Below, piece by piece: positions 1-5,266 of a stretch of DNA of 5,266 nt (position 1 is the first letter of the stretch; each line of letters starts with the position of its first letter). Made by a program: the position numbers and the translations under genes. Source of the DNA: Syntrophaceae bacterium (GTDB taxonomy: Bacteria; Desulfobacterota; Syntrophia; Syntrophales; Fen-1087); NCBI GenBank assembly GCA_003161855.1, contig PMNM01000193.1, positions 1-5,266 of the forward strand, written 5' to 3'. Below the pieces are notes generated by a model, which made no database searches, was not told where the DNA came from, and saw only the letters and a list, made by a program, of their open reading frames with translations.

Positions 1-137
1 AGAGCAAAAGGGGTGTCACGGTAGGAATGACAAAAGGCACACTTGTTCCAGGGGCAATTCCTCGTCACCCGGATCAGCAGGCTTCTGGCCTCACTGGGCG
101 GTCGGATCGGTCCCTGTTCAAAAGAAAAATCCTCCAT
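1..137 (-). CDS. Radical SAM protein, N-terminal fragment (runs off left edge)
   Basis: Reading leftwards from the ATG at 137, 45 codons are open to the window edge. The peptide has an N-terminal stretch with [11 protein letters not shown] (residues 11-21), then [14 protein letters not shown], giving cysteines at 28, 33 and 36. A CX4CX2C cluster next to an aromatic residue (F35) is the signature of radical SAM enzymes, which bind a [4Fe-4S] cluster and cleave S-adenosylmethionine to a 5'-deoxyadenosyl radical. The spacing is one residue longer than the usual CX3CX2C. The RPPSEA...RVTRNCPW arrangement resembles a family of uncharacterised radical SAM proteins I associate with deltaproteobacteria (memory, not a search). 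The start is preceded by AAAGGTG; a GTG two codons upstream is the only other in-frame option before a stop. It lies 47 bases downstream of the nlpD-like gene on the same strand, probably in the same operon. The substrate is unknown because the rest is outside the window. Confidence 0.82.
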   Translation of the reverse strand, partial: MEDFSFEQGPIRPPSEARSLLIRVTRNCPWNKCAFCHSYRDTPFA

Positions 138-184
138 AATCACCTTTCACAAACAAAATTCCCAAGGTCGCCCAGATGGATCCT

Positions 185-1228
185 TCAGGGAAGAAAAAAC
201 ATGGGGTTACGCGCTTTCGTTTTATAACGGATTTCAAAATGCAGCTGGCCATCTCCCCTTTTTTCTTCTGCTCCCGGCATACCGATCTGATCCCCCTTTT
301 TAAGACGATCAGTCGTCTTCACTTTTCTCTGACCCAGATGGGTATAAACCGTCGCATAATGGTCGTCATGCTGCATGATGACCGTTTCGCCATAACCCTT
401 GACGGGACCCGATACAAGCACCTTACCGTCTGCCGCAGCGACGACAGGCAGGCCCTCCCTTGCCGATATGGTGATGCCGTTAGAATACGTTCCATCGGGC
501 TGAATGCCGAATCGCGATATGACACGGCCCCGGACGGGCCAGATGAAGCGCTTCCGGTCAAATCGCAGCAACTCCGGTTCGCCTTTACTGACGTCAGGGG
601 CGGCTTTCTGTTCAGGTCCGCGTTCAGTTGCTGATGGCGGAATCTTAGGAACCGTCGTCTGTTCGTCCCTGACAGCCGGCTTTTGCATCGGTTCCGGTTC
701 CTTGACCACCGCCTTCTGAGAAACATCCTTTGGTTTGGGAGAAGATCCGGCTCCGAGAGGATCCTCCCCGTCTGATGGCAAACGGGCGATATCCCTCCTT
801 GGATTTATTCTGATCTTCGTTGAACCAGGTCCGGCAGCGGTTGTCGGCGACTTTGTCACCTCTTCAGCAGGGGGGGAGACCGGTGCTTGCTTTTTCTGAA
901 CCACAGCGACTTTCGGCTGTGTCTCGGCTTTTACAGGCGTTTTTACAGGCGCTTCGGCTTTCCTGACGGACGCCATGACATCATCGATCACCTGATTCGC
1001 ATCGGGAACAAAGACGACACTGTCCACCCCGATGAGATTGAGATTTTCAATATTATTGACCTCAGCCAGATCCTGCATGTCGATGTGGTATGCCCGTGCA
1101 ATGCTGGCCAGCGTCTCCCCGCTTTTGACGCGATGGTAAACCCCTTTGGCATGGACCATCCTTGCCGGTTTGATCTGCTGGGCGGAACAGGCAGACAGCA
1201 ATAGACAGAAAACCAGAAAAGAGGCCAT
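185..1228 (-). CDS. nlpD: NlpD/EnvC-like LysM + degenerate M23 (LytM) lipoprotein
   Basis: A 347-residue exported protein: hydrophobic signal with lipobox LSAC (Cys14), LysM peptidoglycan-binding domain at about 31-75 (YHRVKSGETL...), a long Pro/Lys/Ala-rich linker at about 85-225, and a LytM/M23 domain from about 229 to the end. The M23 Zn ligands are mostly lost: the HxGxD site reads NGIT (about 250-253) and the HxH site reads QLH (328-330), though H297 in YTHL remains. The end LHFEIRY...NP closely resembles E. coli NlpD, whose LytM domain is also degenerate and activates amidase AmiC at the division septum. An amidase-activator or envelope role, rather than hydrolysis, is therefore inferred. 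It follows pcm by 29 bases, as in the proteobacterial pcm-nlpD pair. The start is uncertain: ATG at 1228 gives a signal without basic residues, whereas TTG at 1261, overlapping the pcm stop, adds an Arg/Lys-containing n-region; GTG at 1303 is less likely. Confidence 0.88.
   Translation of the reverse strand: MASFLVFCLLLSACSAQQIKPARMVHAKGVYHRVKSGETLASIARAYHIDMQDLAEVNNIENLNLIGVDSVVFVPDANQVIDDVMASVRKAEAPVKTPVKAETQPKVAVVQKKQAPVSPPAEEVTKSPTTAAGPGSTKIRINPRRDIARLPSDGEDPLGAGSSPKPKDVSQKAVVKEPEPMQKPAVRDEQTTVPKIPPSATERGPEQKAAPDVSKGEPELLRFDRKRFIWPVRGRVISRFGIQPDGTYSNGITISAREGLPVVAAADGKVLVSGPVKGYGETVIMQHDDHYATVYTHLGQRKVKTTDRLKKGDQIGMPGAEEKRGDGQLHFEIRYKTKARNPMFFLP
929..952. repeat. 12-bp tandem duplication inside the nlpD-like linker
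   Basis: Two adjacent 12-base units, ttttacaggcgt and ttttacaggcgc, differ only in the last base. On the minus strand they encode the repeated PVK of APVKTPVKAE in the low-complexity linker between the LysM and M23 domains. This is probably slippage in a tolerant region, with no separate function implied. Confidence 0.6.
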
Positions 1229-1257
1229 TTTTCTGACCGAGCCCCATGGATATGATC

Positions 1258-1911
1258 TCAACTGTCCCAACCGTGCTCTCCGATGAGATCGACAAACCGG
1301 CACCCACCCAGATCTTCTTTCTTCACGTCGCCGATTTTTTCTGAAAGGCGTGTCGCCTTTGTCAGGGTCTGGGTGTGGCGGTCACCGACCGGAATGATCA
1401 GCCTGCCGCCAAGGGTAAGCTGTTCCACCAGGACGGCCGGAATTTTCGGGGCGCCCGCCGTAACCAGGATCGCATCAAAAGGGGATTCTTCCTTCCAGCC
1501 GTACGTCCCGTCCCCGACCCGGATCGCCACATTATAGGCATGCAGGTAATCGAGCAACTTCCTGGCCCCGTTGGCCAGAGATGCGATTCGCTCGATGGAA
1601 CAGACCCTGTCGGCAAGCTGCGCCAGGAGGGCCGTCTGATAGCCTGAGCCCGTCCCGATTTCGAGAACCTTCTCTTTCCCCGTCAGTTCGAGAGCTTCCG
1701 TCATGAGTGCGACAATGTACGGTTGAGAGATGGTCTGTCTTTCGCCAATGGGCAGGGGATTGTCATTGTAGGCCTGATCCATCAGGGCCTCTTCCACGAA
1801 CAGATGACGGGGAATCGTCTCCATCGCTTTCAACACGCGGGCATCTTTGATGCCGCGCGACCGGATCTGGGTATCCACCATCTTTATCCGTTGTTTTGTA
1901 TATCGATCCAT
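1258..1911 (-). CDS. pcm: Protein-L-isoaspartate O-methyltransferase
   Basis: A 217-residue cytosolic SAM-dependent methyltransferase that methylates L-isoaspartyl residues in aged proteins, starting their conversion back to aspartate. Family marks run in order: RxxMVxxQIRxRGI near the N-terminus (8-21), PRHLFV (34-39), the PIG...TISQPYIVA substrate loop (54-68), SAM-binding motif [14 protein letters not shown] (82-94), the acidic CSIER (104-108), GDGTYGW (133-139), [10 protein letters not shown] (145-154) and [11 protein letters not shown] (167-177). Length is normal for bacterial Pcm. The ATG at 1911 has AGGA six bases upstream and overlaps the end of the preceding gene by 28 bases, suggesting translational coupling. 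A second in-frame Met (codon 11, 1881) would avoid the overlap but has a weaker ribosome site. The neighbouring nlpD-like gene follows immediately, as in many proteobacteria. Confidence 0.95.
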   Translation of the reverse strand: MDRYTKQRIKMVDTQIRSRGIKDARVLKAMETIPRHLFVEEALMDQAYNDNPLPIGERQTISQPYIVALMTEALELTGKEKVLEIGTGSGYQTALLAQLADRVCSIERIASLANGARKLLDYLHAYNVAIRVGDGTYGWKEESPFDAILVTAGAPKIPAVLVEQLTLGGRLIIPVGDRHTQTLTKATRLSEKIGDVKKEDLGGCRFVDLIGEHGWDS

Positions 1912-2315
1912 TCAATGTCCTGCCGACGTTTTTTCCTCGGGGGTACAGAGTACTGCTGTTCGACCCAGTGATGGCGTCTCATCCCCATAGCTTCTCTTGT
2001 CACAATAAGATAGTAGTACCTCAACAGCGCATATTCTCTCGCCTGGTTATATTTATTGATCTCCCGGTTGATCTCGAGAATCATCTGATGGCGTGACCCG
2101 TTTTGCCCGCTCGGCGCTTCCATTTCCTTTAACCGGTTCAAACATGCCTCAATCTTCTGCTCGATATTGTGCAGTTTTTCCAGAGCCTTAGACATACTGT
2201 CTCCCGCACGGCCAAGGACGGCTGCCCTTTCCTGGAGGAATTCCTCCTGAAGGATTTCGTCGGGACTTTTATTCGTGTTCGAGCGCAGCATATGCAAATG
2301 TTTCTTTTTTTCCAT
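1884..2315 (-). CDS. Small basic coiled-coil protein of unknown function
   Basis: I do not recognise this 143-residue protein. It has no signal peptide or membrane segment. Residues about 17-66 are rich in Glu/Lys/Leu with heptad-like spacing ([29 protein letters not shown]), followed by a Gly/Ser break and a second helical stretch at about 76-110 ([24 protein letters not shown]), consistent with a helical hairpin or coiled coil. The C-terminus is strongly basic (PPRKKRRQD, 125-133). It is first in the minus-strand operon with pcm and the nlpD-like gene, and its end overlaps the pcm start, which supports it being a real gene. The start ATG at 2315 is the first after in-frame stops; its ribosome site is weak (only a G-rich GCGGG just before). 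A good promoter sits upstream at 2366-2394. A structural or nucleic-acid-binding adaptor role is possible but unsupported. Confidence 0.75.
   Translation of the reverse strand: MEKKKHLHMLRSNTNKSPDEILQEEFLQERAAVLGRAGDSMSKALEKLHNIEQKIEACLNRLKEMEAPSGQNGSRHQMILEINREINKYNQAREYALLRYYYLIVTREAMGMRRHHWVEQQYSVPPRKKRRQDIEWIDIQNNG
1918..1921 (-). promoter_or_regulatory. Ribosome binding site that decides the pcm start
   Basis: AGGA on the minus strand lies six bases before the ATG at 1911, inside the end of the upstream coiled-coil gene. It favours the longer Pcm start over the in-frame Met at 1881. Confidence 0.6.
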
Positions 2316-2365
2316 CCCGCTGCCAGACCATCATCAAACATAGGACTGTCTGCAAAAAGTTGCTT

Positions 2366-2394
2366 AATATATCATTTAACAGCCCAATTTTCAA
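2366..2394 (-). promoter_or_regulatory. Sigma-70-like promoter for the coiled-coil/pcm/nlpD operon
   Basis: On the minus strand, TTGAAA (2389-2394; 5 of 6 to TTGACA) is followed by a 17-base spacer and TATATT (2366-2371; 5 of 6 to TATAAT). Transcription would begin near 2359 and leave a leader of about 44 bases before the ATG at 2315. The site is in the divergent intergenic region, where a promoter is expected. Confidence 0.6.
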
Positions 2395-2420
2395 TCGAAA
2401 AAGCTTTGCAAAGGCGAACC

Positions 2421-2435
2421 TAAAGTTTCACTTTA
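2421..2435. promoter_or_regulatory. Candidate operator palindrome between divergent promoters
   Basis: TAAAGT-TTC-ACTTTA is an inverted repeat with 6-base arms and a 3-base centre. Its right arm overlaps the -35 box (2432-2437) of the plus-strand promoter and it lies about 27 bases upstream of the minus-strand -35 box. The position suits a repressor or shared regulator, but a single short AT-rich palindrome can arise by chance and no cognate regulator is encoded in the window. Confidence 0.35.
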
Positions 2436-2460
2436 CAGTTCCCTGAGATTTCATTATAGA
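2432..2460 (+). promoter_or_regulatory. Sigma-70-like promoter for the permuted GpmI gene
   Basis: TTTACA (2432-2437; 5 of 6 to TTGACA), a 17-base spacer, then TATAGA (2455-2460; 4 of 6 to TATAAT). Predicted transcription start is near 2467, giving a leader of about 44 bases that includes the ribosome site GAAAGG (2496-2501), nine bases before the ATG at 2511. Confidence 0.55.
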
Positions 2461-2510
2461 AAACGACGCTCAAAAAAAACGATGAAGATACTCATGAAAG
2501 GTTAATCCTC

Positions 2511-4106
2511 ATGACACCAGCCGTTAGCACCGTGATGTCCGAGGCGGTCCGGAAAGCCTACCAGGGCGGCCACGAAGATGAGACCCTGGAGCCGCTCGTA
2601 TTAATAGACAAAACGGGCCGGCCTGTCGGAAGAATTAAAAATGGTGATGCCGTCATCTTTTATAACATCCGGGGTGAACGGGAAGTCGAACTGACCCAGA
2701 GCCTTACAGAACCTGAATTCAGCCTATTTCCCGTAGAAAAAAATGTCCATTATTCCTTCGCGACCATGATTGAGTACCAGGCGGGTCTGAAAGTCCGGGC
2801 GGCCTTTCCCCCCGAAGGGATTATTGAAGATACGCTGAGCGAAAGCTTGTCCCGGCAGAATCTGAAACAGGCCAAAATCACGGAAGCGGAAAAGGCGGTT
2901 CACGTGGGATTCTTTTTGAGCGGAAAACGAAACGACCCCTTTCCGGGGGAGGAAAGGATCGTGATTCCGACCCGCAAGGATGTGGCCCTCTTTGATGAAG
3001 CCCCGGAAATGTCCATCGACAGGATTACAGAGGCTGTCATCGATAAGATTCGGGATCCCGCCTGTTCCTTCATCTTTGCCAATTTTCCCAATGTCGACGT
3101 CGTCGGACACATTGAAAATGAAAAGGCCATTCTCCGGGCCGTTGAAGCCGTTGACCGCTGCACCGGTCTCGTTATTCATGAAGCCGTCAGGGCCGGGATG
3201 ACCGTCATTGTCACGGCGGATCACGGCACGGTGGAAAAGTGGCTCTATCCCGACGGGGCCATTGATACCGGCCACACGGACAGTCCCGTTCCCTTTATCC
3301 TCATTCCTCATGAGCAGCATTTAACCCTCTGCCAAGGAGGGGAATTAACCGATGTCGCCCCGACTGTTCTGGCACTCATGGGAATTCCAAAGCCCAAACT
3401 GATGACGGGACGATCCCTGGTTGACCTTCAACCGGCAGGCGGGATGAAACCCTGCCGCCGTCTGCTGCTGTTACTGCTCGACGGCTGGGGGTTCAATGAA
3501 CGCATGACGGGCAACCTCATCGCCCGCGCCCAGACCCCGGTCATGGACCGGCTCACGAGAACCTATCCCTGGACGACGCTTCAAGCTTCCGGCGTGGCTG
3601 TAGGACTTCCTGCGGGAACCGTCGGCAACTCGGAGGCGGGCCATCTGCATATTGGCGCCGGGAGAAGGATCTACGCTGACCGCGTCCGGATCGACTCTGC
3701 CATCGCGGACGGATCCTTTTTCCAGAACCCCGCTTTTGTGGAAGTCATGCGAACCGCAAAAACAAAGGGTACGACGCTTCACCTGCTCGGCATTGTCTCC
3801 TTTTTCAGTTCCCATGGCTCTCTCAGCCATCTTCTGGCACTCATGGAACTGGCCAAAAAGGAAGGCATAAAAAACGTATTCATTCACGCCATGCTGGGCC
3901 GGCGGGGAGAATTGCCGGAAAGCGGCGCCAACTATATCCGGGAAATTGAGGAAAAGTCGGAGGAGATCGGCCTGGGAAGGGTTGTCTCGGTCATCGGACG
4001 GTACTGGTCCATGGATCGTGAGGAAAACTGGGACCGGATCGAAAAGACATACCGGATGCTGATTTACGGGGAGGGAACCCCCATAGAAGACAAGGGTATC
4101 GGGTGA
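2511..4106 (+). CDS. gpmI: Circularly permuted cofactor-independent phosphoglycerate mutase-like protein
   Basis: A 531-residue alkaline-phosphatase-superfamily protein of the iPGM family (2-/3-phosphoglycerate interconversion in glycolysis and gluconeogenesis, cytosolic, Mn-dependent), with its two halves swapped. Residues 1-310 match the usual C-terminal half: R54 and R57 (RGER), K128, metal ligands D196 and H200 (NVDVVGH), D237 and H238 (TADHG), H255 (GHT), then the usual end MTGRSL (298-303). Residues 312-531 match the usual N-terminal half: MKPCRR, D324 (LLDGWGF), nucleophile S374 (GNSEAGH), H435, R465, R497 (GRY), R503 (MDRE). Spacings agree with Bacillus iPGM (for example D324-S374 = 50, S374-H435 = 61, D196-D237 = 41, D237-H255 = 18). 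Missing: the catalytic Asp after R465 is G466, and the usual SDGGVHSH loop reads SFFSSHGS. Start: ATG with GAAAGG nine bases upstream, the reading frame unbroken throughout. It could be an active mutase, or an altered or inactive relative. Confidence 0.9.
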   Translation: MTPAVSTVMSEAVRKAYQGGHEDETLEPLVLIDKTGRPVGRIKNGDAVIFYNIRGEREVELTQSLTEPEFSLFPVEKNVHYSFATMIEYQAGLKVRAAFPPEGIIEDTLSESLSRQNLKQAKITEAEKAVHVGFFLSGKRNDPFPGEERIVIPTRKDVALFDEAPEMSIDRITEAVIDKIRDPACSFIFANFPNVDVVGHIENEKAILRAVEAVDRCTGLVIHEAVRAGMTVIVTADHGTVEKWLYPDGAIDTGHTDSPVPFILIPHEQHLTLCQGGELTDVAPTVLALMGIPKPKLMTGRSLVDLQPAGGMKPCRRLLLLLLDGWGFNERMTGNLIARAQTPVMDRLTRTYPWTTLQASGVAVGLPAGTVGNSEAGHLHIGAGRRIYADRVRIDSAIADGSFFQNPAFVEVMRTAKTKGTTLHLLGIVSFFSSHGSLSHLLALMELAKKEGIKNVFIHAMLGRRGELPESGANYIREIEEKSEEIGLGRVVSVIGRYWSMDREENWDRIEKTYRMLIYGEGTPIEDKGIG

Positions 4107-4112
4107 CCCTGC

Positions 4113-4144
4113 CATGGAAAATGCGAGATTGCAGCATTTCCATG
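4113..4144 (+). other. Hairpin between the permuted gpmI and macro-domain genes
   Basis: The left arm catggaaaatgc (4113-4124) pairs with gcatttccatg (4134-4144) to make an 11-bp stem with one bulged A and a 9-base loop. No run of T follows, so it is not a classical Rho-independent terminator. It begins seven bases after the gpmI stop and could protect the upstream mRNA end or modulate downstream expression. Confidence 0.5.
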
Positions 4145-4178
4145 CATCATAATAACATTGAGGACCGGACTGGACAGA

Positions 4179-4185
4179 TAAGGAG
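4179..4185 (+). promoter_or_regulatory. Strong ribosome binding site deciding the macro-domain gene start
   Basis: TAAGGAG lies seven bases before the ATG at 4193. It selects this start over the in-frame GTG at 4103, which overlaps the preceding stop codon and would add 30 residues that do not look like the macro-domain family. Confidence 0.85.
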
Positions 4186-4192
4186 CGCGACC

Positions 4193-4735
4193 ATGGATGT
4201 TCAAATCGAAAAATGCGTCCTATCCCTGATCCAGGGTGATATTACCCTGGAAGAAACGGATGCCATTGTCAACGCCGCCAACTCGGGACTTGCGGGCGGC
4301 GCCGGCGTTGATGGCGCGATTCATGATGCCGGCGGCCCGTCCATTATGATGGAGTGCCGGAAGATCGGGGGCTGTCCGACCGGTCAGGCTGTGATCACCA
4401 CAGGTGGCAATCTCAAAGCGCGCTACGTGATCCACACCGTCGGCCCCGTCTACCAGGGTGGAACCAGAGGCGAAGCCGCCCTTCTGAAAAGCGCCTATCT
4501 GGAGAGTCTGAAACTCGCCTCGGCCCGGGGTTTGAAAAGTCTCGCTTTTCCGGCCATCAGCACCGGGGTGTATGCCTATCCGGTCAATGAGGCAGCCCGT
4601 ATCGCCCTGAAAACGGCCATGGATTACCTGAAGGAGCACAGCGACATTGAGCGGGTACGCTTTGTCCTCTTCGGCCAGGCAATGTTTGATATCTTCGCAG
4701 CAGAACTGAAAAAACTGATTGAAGTTGAAATTTAA
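4193..4735 (+). CDS. Macro-domain protein (MacroD/YmdB-type ADP-ribose hydrolase)
   Basis: A 180-residue, single-domain macro protein, the normal size for the MacroD/YmdB class, which hydrolyses O-acetyl-ADP-ribose and removes ADP-ribose from acidic residues. Visible motifs: QGDIT (14-18), IVNAANSGLAGGAGVDGAIH (25-44), TGG (70-72), the HTVGPVY strand (81-87), and the phosphate-binding loop AISTGVYAYP (121-130). N30 and D40 match the catalytic Asn and Asp of YmdB (N25, D35) with identical spacing, so activity is likely. The glycine loop reads GGAG rather than GGGG, a mild change. No signal peptide, so cytosolic. It follows the permuted gpmI gene by 86 bases on the same strand and may be co-transcribed with it. 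Its stop is nine bases from the stop of the convergent ATPase gene. Whether it acts on a metabolite or on modified protein cannot be told from sequence. Confidence 0.93.
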   Translation: MDVQIEKCVLSLIQGDITLEETDAIVNAANSGLAGGAGVDGAIHDAGGPSIMMECRKIGGCPTGQAVITTGGNLKARYVIHTVGPVYQGGTRGEAALLKSAYLESLKLASARGLKSLAFPAISTGVYAYPVNEAARIALKTAMDYLKEHSDIERVRFVLFGQAMFDIFAAELKKLIEVEI

Positions 4736-4744
4736 AATCGAGAG

Positions 4745-5266
4745 TTAAGTCCGCCAGGACCGGCGCAAACGAAGGGAATTGCTGACCACCGAAACGGAAC
4801 TCAGGGCCATGGCCGCGGCGGCGAATTCTGGATTCAGCAGGATACCGCCGAAGGGATAAAGAACCCCGGCAGCGATGGGAATGCCGATGATGTTGTAAAT
4901 AAAAGCCCAGAACAGGTTCTGACGGATCACTTTCATCGTCTCGAAGGAAAGCCGGATAGCGGACGCAACGGATTTCAGATCATCGCTCATGAGGGTAATA
5001 TCGCTGGCCTCAATAGCCACATCCGTTCCCGCCCCGATGGCGATCCCGATATCGGCTGCGGTCAGGGCCGGGGCATCGTTGATCCCGTCTCCCACCATGG
5101 CCACAACCTGCCCCTGTGACTGCAGCCGTTTAATTTCATTGATTTTATCACCAGGAAGAACCTCCGATAAGACCTGATCGATTCCCAGCGCCGTACCGAC
5201 AGCCTTCGCTGTCTGCGCATTGTCACCGGTCATCATGGCGACTTTCAGCCCCAGTTTCTTCAGATC
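4745..5266 (-). CDS. copA: Cu(I)-type P1B ATPase, C-terminal part (runs off right edge)
   Basis: The last 173 residues of a heavy-metal-transporting P-type ATPase; the phosphorylation loop (DKTGT), early membrane helices and any metal-binding domain are outside the window. Visible parts in order: KVAMMTGDN (8-16; ATP-binding/P-domain hinge), LPGDK (37-41, the P-domain Lys), [12 protein letters not shown] (57-68), then two membrane helices. The first (about 116-138) has YN (124-125) followed by P130, and the second (about 144-164) has MALSS (153-157) followed by NSLRLRR. YN in helix 7 and MxxSS in helix 8 are the transport-site marks of the P1B-1 Cu+ class, so Cu(I) (or Ag+) export across the inner membrane is inferred. 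The C-terminus is short, ending five residues after the RLRR motif. It is convergent with the macro-domain gene. The symbol is given by class; the paralogue cannot be fixed from a fragment. Confidence 0.92.
   Translation of the reverse strand, partial: DLKKLGLKVAMMTGDNAQTAKAVGTALGIDQVLSEVLPGDKINEIKRLQSQGQVVAMVGDGINDAPALTAADIGIAIGAGTDVAIEASDITLMSDDLKSVASAIRLSFETMKVIRQNLFWAFIYNIIGIPIAAGVLYPFGGILLNPEFAAAAMALSSVSVVSNSLRLRRSWRT

Noticed and set aside
176..634. 152-codon plus-strand open frame opposite the nlpD-like gene
   Set aside because: Antisense to a recognisable lipoprotein gene, with no ribosome site or known motif.
2453..2458. Perfect TATAAT on the minus strand
   Set aside because: No acceptable -35 box at 16-18 bases, and it is complementary to the plus-strand -10 region; the TTGAAA/TATATT pair nearer the gene is better.
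3367..3846. 15-base direct repeat ttctggcactcatgg at 3367-3381 and 3832-3846
   Set aside because: Both copies encode the common pattern LALM in separate, non-homologous parts of the protein; most likely coincidence.
2511..4106. Two truncated gpmI pseudogenes side by side
   Set aside because: The frame is open across the joint, each conserved block occurs exactly once, spacings are preserved and a promoter and ribosome site precede the gene. This fits one permuted protein better than decay.
2724..4115. Long minus-strand open frames (198 and 214 codons) opposite the permuted gpmI
   Set aside because: They are antisense to a gene whose protein is clearly recognisable, and their translations show no family motifs; shadows of a GC-rich gene.
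4114..4152. A 12-codon leader peptide (MENARLQHFHAS) over the hairpin
   Set aside because: No ribosome site precedes it and the residues show no attenuation pattern such as runs of one amino acid.
4103..4192. GTG at 4103 as the macro-domain gene start
   Set aside because: It overlaps the gpmI stop, but the added 30 residues lack family character and the ATG at 4193 has a near-perfect ribosome site.
4736..4744. A bidirectional terminator between the convergent macro and ATPase genes
   Set aside because: Only nine bases separate the stops, and I find no stem-loop with a T-run there or in the adjacent ends.

Overview
The window looks like chromosomal DNA from a Gram-negative proteobacterium. 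The neighbours pcm and an nlpD-like lipoprotein gene are a classic proteobacterial pair. Protein style (the small coiled-coil gene upstream, the radical SAM gene downstream) makes me lean towards a deltaproteobacterial or Syntrophobacterales-like anaerobe, but that is inference. Coding density is high, the longest gene-free stretch is about 195 bases (2316-2510), and I see no mobile element, tRNA, rRNA or CRISPR array.

Left half (1-2315), all on the minus strand and read right to left as one likely operon: a small basic coiled-coil protein of unknown function; pcm (L-isoaspartyl protein methyltransferase), whose start overlaps the end of the previous gene; an NlpD/EnvC-like lipoprotein with a LysM domain and a degenerate LytM/M23 domain; and, running off the left edge, the N-terminus of a radical SAM protein (CX4CX2C cluster motif). 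Together they suggest protein repair and cell-envelope maintenance plus an unassigned radical enzyme.

Centre (2316-2510): a divergent intergenic region. Each direction has a good sigma-70-like promoter, and a 15-bp palindrome between them overlaps the plus-strand -35 box.

Right half: on the plus strand a 531-residue protein contains every part of a cofactor-independent phosphoglycerate mutase (GpmI), but in circularly permuted order. The family's C-terminal half comes first, then its N-terminal half beginning with what looks like the old start Met. All metal ligands and nearly all substrate-binding residues are present once, with spacing matching the canonical enzyme almost exactly, except that the catalytic Asp of the transferase domain (Asp154 in the Bacillus enzyme) is Gly. 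This is the main discovery candidate. After an 86-base gap holding a hairpin comes a macro-domain (ADP-ribose or O-acetyl-ADP-ribose hydrolase type) gene. Convergent with it, nine bases away, is the C-terminal third of a Cu(I)-type P1B ATPase (CopA-like) running off the right edge.
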